From Amaurobius ferox (taxonomy: Eukaryota > Arthropoda > Arachnida > Araneae > Amaurobiidae): a stretch of 64,000 bases of DNA. How positions within the stretch are numbered: position 1 is the stretch's first letter; each line of letters begins with the position of its first letter. The DNA is taken from the NCBI GenBank assembly GCA_951213105.1, contig OX578140.1, forward strand, positions 34,925,834 to 34,989,833. Reading direction: 5' to 3'. The notes under the pieces were generated by a model. It saw only the letters and a list, made by a program, of their open reading frames with translations, ran no database searches and had not been told where the DNA came from. Below, piece by piece: positions 12,496 through 23,966 of the stretch. The position numbers were made by a program, and so were the translations under genes.

Positions 12496-13854
12496 CAGTG
12501 ACCGCCGCTTATAAGAAACACGTTCGTTTCGCTCGTTTTGTTTCTTATAAGCAGTTGTTTCTTAAATCCGGAAATTTTTTAAATATCGTTCTTCCATTGT
12601 AAATACTAACTATTGAACACAGTTTTACAGAATTTAAAAGATAAATGTATATAAGTAAAATATTAGTACGTACATAATACATTTGTAAATTAAGTTTTGC
12701 ATTCAAAAATATTTCTCATTTTACAAATTAAGCCTTACAACTTAAATTATTATCTATATGCATATAGTATGCAGTTAAATAAGAATAAAAAGTAAAACTC
12801 ATAGGTCGTTCATTTATGTATAAGAGCATAGTACATTTTCATACATACCGTAATCTATTACTGAAGAATAGCAAAAAACTTATCCAGTATTGTTTGTGCT
12901 AACGAGTCTGTGATTAGTTTACGTACATCCATTTCTAAATCATAAAACAGTCCATAAACTTTTTCTGATGCCCCTCTGTGTTCAAGAGTTTTTCTAATTA
13001 TAGTTAGGGCTTCTCGCGACTGTTTGGCTGTAGGAAAATTTTCTTCTTGTGGAACGTCGTCTTCATTTTCTTCTTCATTGCAAACATTCTGAATGTCATC
13101 ATCATTGTTTTCTTCAGATGTTTGTAAATTTTCGTCGATGTGAATCCATTCTTCGAAAGGTGCTTTAAATTCTTCTTCATCTTCTGCTGGTATGGCAACA
13201 TTATTTTTCAAAAATCCTGCTTTACGGAAGCAATTAAAAATGCATATGTCAGAAACTTTTTTCCATGCGCCTGCGATCATATGGATAGCATCAAGCAAGG
13301 TTGTTTTCTTGCTTATTGACTACACGGAGGTGGAGGATCATACTTTTTAAGTAAACTTTGCTTTTCAAGCAAAGTAAGGGTTTGCGACATGCTTCACTAG
13401 CAAAACATAAAATGACTAACTAAAGCTGTACGAATCTTATTTGAGTGCATAAGCAAAGATGCCTTTCCTTATCAGTACGTTTCCTTAACTGCCAAAAGAT
13501 TAAAGCTCGTTTCTTACTGGTTTGGGGTTGTACTCCCCAAGCCTTTCTGCGGAGAAATCCTCTGTCATCCTTTGTTACATAGCAAACTCCCACCCCCTCC
13601 CCGTACGCCCAGAGACAAGAGATAACAACTCGTCCTTCAGTTAACCTTAAACAAATCGATTTTTTTTTTTACACCAGCGTCGCAAGGAAATCAACAAATT
13701 TTCTGTAGAAAACTGTTTCTTATAAGCGGAATCGTGTTTCTTATAAGCGACACAATTTTAATGTTAAAACGAAGTTTGTATTTGTTTCTGTCGTTTTGAG
13801 TCTTATAAACGGCTGTTTCTTATAACCACTGAATCTTATAACCGGCGGTCACTG
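12496..13854 (-). mobile_element. pogo/Tigger-type transposon, internal-deletion derivative, copy 2
   Basis: Same element as the copy at 10391-11748, in the same orientation. The only difference I noticed is one extra T in a poly-T run (about 13660-13670). It has its own TA duplication (12494-12495 and 13855-13856) and different flanks. Helitron copy A gives the empty site near 6817 (GAAGATATGTA...TAAAATAAA). It is therefore an independent insertion and not the product of a tandem duplication. Near-identity means that both insertions, or the source copying event, are very recent. Confidence 0.85.
12858..13298 (-). pseudogene. C-terminal remnant of a Tigger/jerky-type transposase, copy 2
   Basis: The 146-residue frame is identical to the one at 10753-11193: the post-catalytic AWKKVS...NCFRKAGF segment followed by an acidic tail. 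As in copy 1, the DDE domain is absent and an N-terminal scrap with its own stop lies upstream. Identical coding in both copies reflects shared recent origin and is not by itself evidence of selection. Confidence 0.7.
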
Positions 13855-14309
13855 TATAAAATAAATTTCATTGACTTTGCATTTTTGACTGGATAATCTC
13901 AATTACGGTCTTCAGGTTTAAACATTATTATCATTGATATTTTCGGGGACTGTTGATTCAGAGATTATTGATATTTTCAAGTTATTATGCCATTGTTTAT
14001 TTATGACGAAAATTGTTGAAACTCATATATAGTATGTTGTACGAGTAATCTTCTACAAATGCACGGATATATCTTCTAATCTACGAGAATATAAGTAGTA
14101 CAGGTATATTGGCATATATTTTGATTATTGGCATATATTGGAATCAATTATGACCTTCTGGTATAAAGATCACGAGGATTATTATATTTTCAATTTATTA
14201 CGTCATCTCTTTTATTTTGGCAAATATTTTTGAGACTCATTGTAATACGGGTAATCTTCTACTAACACACTGGCATATTTTCTCATCTGCGACAAATATA
14301 AGTAGTATG

Positions 14310-14366
<57 letters not shown>

Positions 14367-14757
14367 CCATATAATTTTAGTGCTTTCATTTTGGCATATA
14401 TTGGAGTCACTTACGTGTTCATTGATATTTTCAATTTATACATGTAATGTACTAAGACAGATTATATCTTCTAATATTAGCGTATATGAGTAGAACGGAC
14501 CCCATACAATTTTAATGCTTTCATTCTGCATATATTGATTCAATTCCTTTTTTTCTGTAAATTTATTTACAAAAGGGGCCTGGATGTTTTATTCTTCAAA
14601 TCTGTACGTGAAGGTAATTTTGTATAGCGAGAACAGAGATTCTTAAACTTCTTTCTAGGAGCATTAAATTTAATATTTTAACAGAATTTGCACATGATTA
14701 TGAATTATAAGTTTCTTTATATTATATATTCCGTACGAAGAACGGGTATGCTGCTAG

Positions 14758-16340
14758 TTATATATACATATGACAAGAGGGTTCCGGGTCACAATTAAAA
14801 TAAATATAAATATAAAAAATTACAGAAGTTTAAAAATGTAGATTTACATAATTTACACACAAGTGACGCGGGATTAAGAATCCCGTCACGACCGCTTCAT
14901 AAAAATATAAAACTTATACTTTGCTTGTTTTTGCATGACACCCATGGCTCAACTTTCTTAACACGCTGCATATATGGACTAGTAATTAATATCTAGTAAT
15001 TAATATCTATGTTTCAATAATATTTATATGCGTATCCACCGTGATTTATTTTAAAAATCCCGTGATTTAAATTTTATTAAATGACAACTCATTCAAAATC
15101 CATTGTTAAATCACATTGAATTAAACCATTGTCGTAACGATGATGATGATGATAGAAACTGCCGACAAACCGATTATGGCCTCATGACCATTAGCAATCA
15201 GACTGTATGAGAAAGTCCAGAGGATACTCATTTTAAATGTAAATTTTCATTTACATTATAAACTACGAAACACGCAAAAATCGTTGTTCATAGTGCTCTG
15301 AGATTGAGGCCAATTTCCTTTGAAAGACATTTTGAAATAAAATAATTAGGAATCTTTGCTTATCGCGAGAAAATATGCGAATTTCAATTAAATAGTTCTC
15401 ATATCTATGAAATATTTCAAAGATTTAAAATGCATAGTGTTTTTAATATGCGCTGAATGAAATAATCCTAATCATTCTTATGATGCATTTAATGAAATTT
15501 TATAACATTATATATTCAGCAGATTTTGCAGCATTTTTGTTAAGAAACCTATATAGCTCGGATAAAAATAAAATTGAGAAGAACTTAAAAGGGGCTGGGA
15601 TTCATTCCTTTGTTAGAAGTTATAAGAAATGCAATTTTCAAGCTTCACCCATCAATTCGACTTTTTCAAAATTCTAAACTATCTCTCTTTAAACGTCTAC
15701 CAAACTGTTATTAGGCCCTTTTATATTTCTAAGCCGCTCAAAGGTAATTTCTACTAGTTAAAGTTTAGTTGGAATTAATTCAAGTTATTGGATCATGAAT
15801 TTAATTGTAAAAAAATTTAAAAATTAAGCGACAATAAAAATAATTAAAATTTTGTAGATATCAGATATGAGGCAGTATTTTTTTCTTGACGAAATTTAAA
15901 TTTTGAGCAGACATATATTCACTCCTTGAAATTTGGCCAGTAGGTTTATGGAGGTGGAAAATCTATTTCCTGAAAATTCTTAACAATCAAAATGTCCCCG
16001 AATAATTGACAATACGCTGAATTCAATTTTATAGGTTCAAAAATCAAAGGCTGAAGTTTTATTATGCTGAAAAAGTATATTCCATAATCTATAATATGCG
16101 ACCTTGATAAATGTATTTTAAAAATACTATATATGTTTCACCATTTTTAATGCAAAACGGAACACTTTGAATGAATTATTGTTGTGGTGGAAAACGACTC
16201 TACTATTCCCTACTACTTCTTTTAGCATAACCTAATTAGAATGCACAGATTATTATTTATTTTCTTGCAGAGTGGGGAAAAAGTTTCTTAAATGAGTATT
16301 TTTCTTCTGGCAAAAAAGTATATAATGCAGTATCATAAGA
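14758..16340. other. No gene recognised
   Basis: AT-rich DNA with a small (GAT)n tract near 15140. Short open frames such as 15480-15677 have no recognisable domain and the composition expected of AT-rich noise. Confidence 0.5.
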
Positions 16341-16344
16341 CACT

Positions 16345-16690
16345 TGCGGTGAAAAAAAAGCAAGTGACAGGGATGCAATATTTTGTTTTTCGTACTTTTT
16401 ATTTCCTCATTTTGTTTGCAAATAGCGAAGATAATTTCTTTCCGTTGCCATAATTGTGGCATTTAGCCAAATCACCGATGATTTCTTTCGTGTTTCCGAA
16501 TTTTGGAGTAAGCACATTTTACAAATAGAATTAAAAATAATAATGGTGATTCATACTTCAGAATGTAATGTCTGTAAGGAACTCAAATTCTTGAAAACTT
16601 ATTTAGAATCTGGGGCTATATTCGACTTTCTCATATAATCATATTCCACATTGTTTAAGTTCAGTTGTATTGTAGTTAGCATAAAAAAGT
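16345..16690 (+). repeat. Dispersed repeat family J, copy 1
   Basis: Shares a series of matching blocks with 18725-19070. These include AAAAAAGCAAGTGAC, a CATTTTGTTTGC segment, GGCATTTAGCCAAAT and a GTCTATAAAGGACT/GTCTGTAAGGAACT pair, and then a GCATAAAA segment. The copies are direct repeats about 2.4 kb apart and substantially diverged. Nature unknown. Confidence 0.55.
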
Positions 16691-16835
16691 GCAAAAATTG
16701 TATATTTTTTAAGCTTTCTATGCCAAATTGTTTTTTTTTAATTTAATTAAAAAATATTAATTATAAAAAGTTGATAACACACAAGACTGCCACATAAAGA
16801 AAATGGAATACATTTGGATGATTTTTATTAATAAA

Positions 16836-17060
16836 TGCTATATGAATATAATCTTCATACATTGTTTTTATAAGAATTATAAAATTATTATTTTAAATTA
16901 TTTTAAAAAAAAGTATAAAAAACTATCATTTTTCTAGATAGTGAAGACAACCGCTATTGTTCATGGTTATATTTAAATGCTATTTGAATATAATCTTCAT
17001 CCATAGTTTAAACTATCATTTTCTAGATAGTGGAGACAACCACTATTGTTCATGGTTATA
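16836..17060. repeat. Local tandem duplication, period about 90 bp
   Basis: The segment starting AACTATCATTTTTCTAGATAG at 16921 recurs at 17011 with CTAGATAGTG(A/G)AGACAACC and GTTCATGGTTATATTT in both. The linker AATATAATCTTCAT also repeats (about 16855 and 16987). Confidence 0.7.
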
Positions 17061-18091
17061 TTTTTTTCTGGAAATGCGCTATAATGGAAATATTGCTATG
17101 AAAATGATAAATTTTGATGTTTTCGTGGTCTAATCATGCGAATTAAAATGTCCGCTAATTCTAGCTCATTATGTGATATATTCACGTATACTGTTAAGTG
17201 CGTTAGATTTTGAGATACAGTATCCATATGTAAATGATATACGTAAATATACACACACACGCATGCAGGCTTTCCAGAAGGGTTTGAAATGTATACATGA
17301 AATTTTAAAAAACTATTTTGCGCGGTAATCTTAATTTACGAAAAAATAGAAATATACTTTTTATGCAATAGTATAATATTTATAATTGTGTATTGGGCAC
17401 CACTCGCTATTGATTCAACCGCAACGGTGTTAGATTATCATTTTTGAAATAATTGCATAGCGTATGTTTTGTTCTAGAGTCAGTTTATTTTGTATACATT
17501 ATTTATGGAAATATAAAATTATACATTTGAGTAGCAAAACTTACTCTAGTGTCAAGTTTAAACTGCTTATAATATTGGCACTTGGCCTAATGTCAATAAA
17601 AATTTGGGCCAAACTTTGTACAACAAATGCAATATTTCAACAATTTTGTTTTACCTTGTTTAACTTTTGAATAATTGCGCTATATTTGTTCAATATTTAC
17701 TACCCATAGTTATCCCATGATCTCATATTAGCTACATATTTAGGTCTATAGCATGAAAAACTGGAAATATATAGTATATATTTTGCCAAAGTAAAGACAT
17801 CCGGTAACTATTGCATGAATTGTGCTTAAGTAAAGGTATCGGGAAATTATTACATATATGTTATCTAAGCAAAGGCATTGGGAAACTATTGCATTTATTA
17901 TGCCAAAGTAAAGACGGTGGGATATTTCTTATGGGGATTCCACATTAACCACTATACACTGAAAGACCATGTTATTATAACAATTTGGTTAGTATTTTTG
18001 TTGCTGTAGTCCACACGATGTAATTGATAAAAAAATTTTGTTGAGAAGCCATTTGATGTGGTCCACGATTCAGATTCCTTATTTATACCAG
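17061..18091. repeat. AT-rich DNA containing a ~44-bp degenerate tandem repeat (17780-17925)
   Basis: About three and a half units of a motif CCAAAGTAAAGACAT...GGTAACTATTGCAT repeat between 17780 and 17925, with roughly 20-25% divergence by eye. The rest of the interval holds only short AT-driven frames, such as 17464-17670, that I do not regard as genes. Confidence 0.55.
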
Positions 18092-18095
18092 TTAA

Positions 18096-18337
18096 CACTA
18101 GAACGACAGAAGCGGTCATTTTGACCACATAACTTCTTTGACAGCTGCTGTCGTTCTAGGAAAATCGTTGATTTGTTCTCTTATTATAAAACCTGGAATA
18201 ATTTTCTTCTGTGTTTTCAATAACTTTAAGAAAATAAGAAAAGTCATAAAATTTCAATGGGCTGGGATTAGCCGTTTTGTAGGAGTCGTTTCTCAAAGTA
18301 GTTATGCGGTGAAAATGATCGCTTCCGTCTTCTAGTA
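18096..18337. mobile_element. piggyBac-type MITE
   Basis: A 242-bp segment flanked on both sides by TTAA (18092-18095 and 18338-18341), the hallmark target duplication of piggyBac-superfamily elements. Its ends are imperfect inverted repeats: CACTAGAACGACAGAAGCGG at the left and a right end reading CCGTCTTCTAGTA. A second inverted copy of CTAGAACGAC lies just inside the left end (about 18147-18159), giving a subterminal palindrome. No transposase is encoded. Confidence 0.7.
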
Positions 18338-18724
18338 TTAAACGAACTAGCGCCTTTGCCTCAATCTATGATCTATGCGGGATAACTATTTTGTCTAAAA
18401 TGACTTGGTTTTATTAGTTTGGCCACTTAATGTAATATTTGTAAAAAGTACATAAACAAATATTTACGCAATAATGTTCAATAAAATAGGTTAGAAAACA
18501 CACTTCTTTAGAACATGAAAAACAAAATTAATTCATTATATAAAAAGAGTTCTGAGAATAAATGTGAATTACCTGGATAATGAAAACAAGTTATTCTACT
18601 AAATTTTTACTTCACCATTAAAATACACATAATGTCGGGGATTTTTTATTCGAGAGGGTAAATATTTCTGAAATACACATTATAATTTCAGAATAATATT
18701 TACCGTAACATCATAAAACTTTTA

Positions 18725-19070
18725 AGTTGAAAAAAAAAGCAAGTGACCGAGATGTGAAATTACCCTTTCAGTGTTTTTATGCAATCATTTTGTTTGCTAA
18801 TGGCGAAGGTAATTTCTCCTTGTAACAATCATTGGCATTTAGCCAAATTACCGCGAATTTATATCTTGCTTTCGAATTGTTTATGCTACGACTTTCTAAA
18901 TACAGTACAAAAATTAATATGTTGTTTTCGTTGTAATTTTCAGTCTATAAAGGACTTAATTGAAATATATATATATATATATATATATATTTCAATTAAC
19001 ATATATATTTAAAGACATTATTTGGTACATATCTTTCTCGGTTGGCATAAAAGTTGTATTTTTAAGATGT
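18725..19070 (+). repeat. Dispersed repeat family J, copy 2, interrupted by (TA)n
   Basis: Second diverged copy of the block at 16345-16690, with a (TA)n tract (about 18965-18990) within it. Confidence 0.5.
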
Positions 19071-20577
19071 TGTAATATATAGTCATTTGTGTACTGGTTT
19101 TAATCTAAAATATTCAAAAACCATTATCATTCGCATCAGTATGTGTCAAAATCTTTAATAAGTTTAAATGTATTTCTCTCTTGTTTCAGGTAGTTTAAAG
19201 TTATCTAAATATAATCCCTAAACATTTTAACTAGCCCAGTACAGTCGATACATCATCACGATACTGATAAGAACTATCGACCTGTGGTTTCCATATAGTG
19301 AAATCTGGGAATTATAACCACACATAAAATGCTGTATCAGACTCTGTGGTGGGCCCCCAAATCTTACTTTCATTACACACAACCGCCATAGGAATAAATT
19401 TAGTGTATGAAACCGTATAAAAACTTTATTTAGATGATGTGGGTAGTAAATTAATCAAGATTTAATTATTTTTTTAATTCATATAAATGAGTATTCAGCG
19501 ATTAGAAATATGGAAGGATCTTGACTGGCATAATACATTCTTGAATAGATCAATTACATGCATATTGGTTAAATGTGGTTTACCTTCTTTTGCAATATAT
19601 CCCTATTGACAATATATAAAACTACTTTTGCTACTACAATCCTATTCCTCGCAGAATTGTTAAATTAGTTATAAGAAGGATCCTTAAGTAAAATGCAATT
19701 ATATAAATTACAAGTACCTTTGTAAAAATTGCATGTGCTATGCATGAGTTGCATGTTAAAAAATATCATTTTCGGTTTAAACTTGTGAGTATAAGATATT
19801 AGAATTCTTAATTTATTCTTAAATACTTAATCTGTTTAAATTTAATTATTTTAGTATTATTTTTTTCCATATATTAATAATCATGACGATAACAAACACT
19901 GCTTAATTACATACTGAATTATTCAAAAATTCAAAATTTACATACACCAATAAGTACAAACATTTCTTGTAAAGGGTAAATGAAACGTATGCAGCGTACA
20001 TAAGAGCAAATTAATAGACATTGCAGCATCAGCTGTTTTAGGGATAAGTTGGATCTTCTTTAGTGTTAGATATACAAACAAATCCGATAAAAAGATATAA
20101 AATGGGCACTGTTAGACTATTGTAATTGCTTTAAGTAGTCCTTGGTAATAACAAGAACAGTAGGAGGATTATGGAAACAGAGACAATATGAGAGAAGAGT
20201 AGAGCAAAAAAAAGAAGATTTCCAAAGTAAAAATTGTCATCAAGGGCATTGTTTGTGGAGAAGATCTTGCAGATAAAATTGATAAATTATAAAGAAAAAT
20301 GTGTACTTAAATAAAAAGGATATTCAATAAGTACCCAGTATGGGAAGAACAATGGTGACAATAGTCAGTCACACCACGGAAACCGTCAAGAAGGGCAGTC
20401 TGTAGACGCTTGCTCTGTTTACGGGATGATAGTCATCAGTAGTAAACAGTGTTTCTTTTGTGATCATTGGTAATTTGATAAAGATCTTGCTTTAAAATTT
20501 TTAAAGGCAGTTAGTACAGTTTTTATTCTTAAGATCCTAAGAATGGAATCGTTTCGGGTGTATCTAGGAGCCTAGTA
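19071..20577. other. No gene recognised
   Basis: AT-rich sequence with no supported open frame, RNA gene or clear repeat boundary. The last ~250 bases before the Tc1 element are somewhat less AT-rich. Confidence 0.5.
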
Positions 20578-22041
20578 CACTCATGTTCAAAAGTTAATCA
20601 TTATTCGTAAAATCCAAAAAAAGTCGGAATTAATATGGATACAATGGTTCACAATCAGTTGCGGAGAATCGAGGGACGAAGGTAAATCATTGTGCATATG
20701 CAAAACAGTTCTGTCGACGTCGACATGCGCAAAGCAGCGGCACGGGTAGGAAAGAGTATAAAACGGCCTCGAATGACATGGCCGATTGAGGCAGAATTTA
20801 ACAATTGCTTTGGTGCGGAGCGTTGATAACAATCAAAAAGGGCAAAAGATATCACAAAGATGCCAAATGGACATGTTTCTGAAAGGACGAATTATTGGAA
20901 TGCTGAAATCCGGTCGATCCCAAACCGAAGCGTATCGAATTCTGAATGTGCCTCAGTGCGTGATCTCCAGACACTGGCAAAGGTTCCAAACCACTGAAGA
21001 CATTGCCTGCGACCAGTGCTAGGTCGACCAAAGATAACAACCGCTCAGCAAGGCCGATATTGTGATAACTGCGCTGACATCAGAGGAACCGTTCTGCCAG
21101 GCAACTGGGTTCAGCCCTGACAGCCGCCACAGGAGTCACTGTTTCGAGACAAACTGCTTACAGCAGACTCAGACACGTTGGTCTCCATGCCAGACTACCA
21201 GCAGTTTGCATTCCCCTGACGTCTCAACAGAAACGCACGCGTTTACAGTAGAGTTTAGAACATCGTCTGTATATTGGATAACAGTGGGGCAATCTCATGT
21301 CCAGTGACTAGTCCATGTTTGGCTTTCAAATTGATTCTCGTCGTGCCACGATCTGGAAAGAACGTGAAAAGCGATTTCACCTGGAAAATATCACAGAAAA
21401 GCATCGTTTTCCATTTGGGGGAGTTATGGTCTGAGCAGGCATTAGGATGGGCGGCCGCATAGACCTCTACAACTTTGACACGGGGTCAGTTACCAGTCAA
21501 AGATACAGAGACGAAGTCCTTGAGTCTACCGTTCAATTGCTTCAAGGTGCTGTTGCTGCTGTTTTCATATTCATGGATTATAACGCGCCTCCTCACCGTG
21601 CGGCCTTGGTCTACGACTTCTTTCAAACTGAAGATATCCAGCACATGCAGTGGCCTGCCAACTCTCCTGATCTGAATCCAATAGAGCATGAATGGGATGT
21701 GCTAGGGAGACATCTTGAAGCCCTCCGCTGCACACCAAGCTCAGTTCCGGGATTGAAAACTGCTCTCCGTGAGACCTGGAAATCTTTGAGCATACAACGC
21801 ATCCAAACCCTCATTAAAAGTGTGATGAGAAATCGTTGTGCAGCATACGTGGCTACCCAAGGTTCCCGCACACCGTTTTAAACTCCAACATCACATTGTT
21901 TTAATCATTGTTTCACTGAGGTTGACACTCGTATTGTGACCCTTTTTCTTCCAACCCTTTTCCTTGGATGATAAAAGTCGTTATTATCCTTGTTTTGCAA
22001 CTATGCTTAACTTTTGGATATAAGTGCATATACGACGAGTG
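20578..22041 (+). mobile_element. Tc1-type transposon, degenerate
   Basis: CACTC...GAGTG termini are flanked by TA (20576-20577 and 22042-22043). The subterminal words TTCAAAAGTTAA (left) and TTAACTTTTGGA (right) are inverted matches. The interior encodes a broken Tc1 transposase in the plus direction. Total length about 1.46 kb fits Tc1 elements. Confidence 0.75.
20786..21881 (+). pseudogene. Tc1-family transposase pseudogene
   Basis: The N-terminal part (20786-21022) contains a helix-turn-helix-like SGRSQTEAYRILNVPQ...ISRHWQRF. The C-terminal part (21447-21881) reads through RYRDEVL, then a catalytic-core MDYNAPPHRA, then SPDLNPIEHEWD near its end. The glutamate of the DD34E triad is kept (PIEHEW). 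At the position of the second catalytic aspartate, just before Asn, there is tyrosine (MDYN for the usual MDDN). In the middle, the S-D-stop-S stretch at 21303-21314 retains the first aspartate but carries a TAG, and a TGA replaces a tryptophan near 21433. With these stops and frame changes the gene is dead. Confidence 0.8.
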
Positions 22042-22318
22042 TATTAAGACTTTTATTCTGCTGAATCTGAATTTTATCCAAATATTTCCGAGCGACTATG
22101 TATCGGATGGAACTGGCGCATAGGAACGTGAATTGAACGACAGACTTACAGAGGACTATTTTGTTAATAATACCGAGGTCGTTCAAACTGAGATGATGTT
22201 TGAGGGAGAATGTAGCTTAAATGAATTTTTTAAAGACATAATTAATGTTCTTAGTCCCGGTCAGCCGGACTATCCAGGAAAACTCGGAAACATTTCGCTG
22301 ACCTGACAAAGTACGCAG

Positions 22319-22400
22319 ACATATATATATATATATATAATATTAAAATTGAAAATCCAATGGTAGAATAGAAGTAGTAACTCATAATACACTAACTATC

Positions 22401-22425
<25 letters not shown>
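22319..22425. repeat. Two short (TA)n tracts
   Basis: TA runs at about 22319-22341 and 22402-22425, just before the foldback element. Confidence 0.85.
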
Positions 22426-22434
<9 letters not shown>

Positions 22435-22435
22435 A

Positions 22436-23106
22436 CAGGGTTCCCAGTGCTATCGGTGCCCAATGGCTATTTTCTCAACCGTTAGTCACTGAAATACACG
22501 TCCAATTGCAAAGATATTTTAAATTTTAAAATCTACTATCTTAGAAACAGTTTAATTCAATAAATATATTTCTGAAAGAAATACGAAATATACATTTTTA
22601 TACGGTCCCCCGGTCCTACCAATTATATTTAGGAAAATCATCGTCATACAATTTCATGCAAAATAAAAAAAAAATCTTCCTTTTACAACCCAAAACCCCC
22701 CGAGTTATAAAGCATTAAATTTCATGGCTTAAGGCGCTTTTCCAAGCATAAAAATGTCTCGTTTCAGGCAACCAACCAATTAGGGACCGTATTAACCATT
22801 TCTCAGCAAAAAAGGGGTCCAAATTTAAACAGCTATAAGTCTGTCAATTTTGGTCGTAAAAAGATGATTTTTTTTTTATTTTGCAAAAAATTGTATGAGG
22901 ATGATTTTTTTAAATATAATTGGTAGGACCGGGGAAATGTATAAAAATTTATAGTTCGTATTTCTTCCAGAAATGAATTTATTGATTTAAACTGTTTCTA
23001 AGGTAATATATTTTAAAATTTAAAACATTTTTGCAATTGCAAGTGTATCTCTGTGACTAACGGTTGAGGAAATAGCCATTGGGCACCGATAGCACTGCAC
23101 ACCCTG
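22436..23106. mobile_element. Foldback (long inverted repeat) element, 671 bp
   Basis: The ends CAGGGTTCCCAGTGCTATCG and its counterpart CGATAGCACTGCACACCCTG are inverted. Pairing continues inward for about 250 bp per arm: GTTAGTCAC/GTGACTAAC, CCAATGGCTATTT/AAATAGCCATTGG and a CGGTCC/GGACCG region. A loop of roughly 160 bp lies between the arms. No coding sequence. The CAGGGTG terminus next to TA recalls mariner-derived MITEs, which is inference. Confidence 0.8.
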
Positions 23107-23885
23107 TATATATGTGTATGTGTGTGTAGATAGATAGATACAGCTAGAGAGAGGGTGAGAGAATTATAGATGTGAAGAAAAGGGTTTGTGATTTGTTGGG
23201 GTTAATTTTTATGCACCATCTCAGCGAGCTGTCTTCAAATATATCGACATAGGCTTATAGTTATGCTTGTATATTGTTTATGAGAAATAGTATCTGGAGA
23301 TAATACAAATGTCATTCTTCTAAAGCTCCAGAGAAGTGGTGGGGATGGGTGAAATATCATTGATGCATATGTTAAAGAGAACGTTCTAGGATCGAGCTTT
23401 GCGGCACAGCTGATATCAGCTGTTTCGTGTTGGAATAAGTGGCATGGATGCTGCGTTTAATAGAACGGTTGCAAATGTAAAAGTTTACAATATATATGTC
23501 GAAGTCTGGTATGTGAAGCTGAATTAATTGATAGATTCAGCCACTGTATCAGATTTTATAGAAGAATTTTATTACGTCCAAAATAGATGGGTCAACTCAA
23601 TTCTTGTATCGATCCTTGTTCATCAGCAATAAACTCAACACCTTGGAGCATTAAAGGTGCAGAATGAGCTGGATAAAAGCTAAGTTGCTGATGCCCAAGT
23701 TTGGTTAAGGTGGCTATAATTGGTGAAATCAACTCATCTAGACAAGTGATTAAATGAGTTGATTTCACCAATTATAGCCACTTTACTACCGGAGGAAATT
23801 AAAGAAGGGATTCAAACGCATCCTCGAAACAGCTGTACGTAGTGTTGTTTGTTGAGTTGTGTCTAATAATGTTGCTTATATATGA

Positions 23886-23886
<1 letters not shown>
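23107..23886. other. Mixed-composition DNA with a perfect hairpin (23710-23781)
   Basis: After a small GT/GATA microsatellite (about 23105-23150) the sequence is less AT-rich and resembles old element debris, but I recognise no frame. The hairpin has arms 23710-23737 and 23754-23781, 28 perfectly paired bases, and a 16-base loop. Confidence 0.6.
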
Positions 23887-23943
<57 letters not shown>

Positions 23944-23966
23944 ACATATACGTATATAAATGTATA
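23887..23966. repeat. (TA)n microsatellite used as insertion target
   Basis: A TA tract followed by TG-interrupted TA sequence runs straight into the left terminus of the mariner-type element. Confidence 0.85.

Larger units (their letters stand above)
9566..14757 (+). mobile_element. Non-autonomous Helitron-like element, copy C, split by two pogo elements
   Basis: It starts TCTATATAAATAAAATTG with the (TCTG)n tract and ends ACGGGTATGCTGCTAG followed by T, as in copies A and B. Subtracting the two pogo insertions (10391-11748 and 12496-13854) leaves about 2.47 kb. It lacks the extra internal tail module present in copies A and B (A positions roughly 5080-5830), so it represents the simpler, presumably ancestral, layout. 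It contains a (TA)n tract at 14313-14364. No Rep or helicase sequence is seen. Confidence 0.75.

Noticed and set aside
23710..23781. Canonical microRNA precursor
   Set aside because: The stem is perfectly paired, without the mismatches and bulges of a typical precursor. Kept only as an unexplained hairpin.
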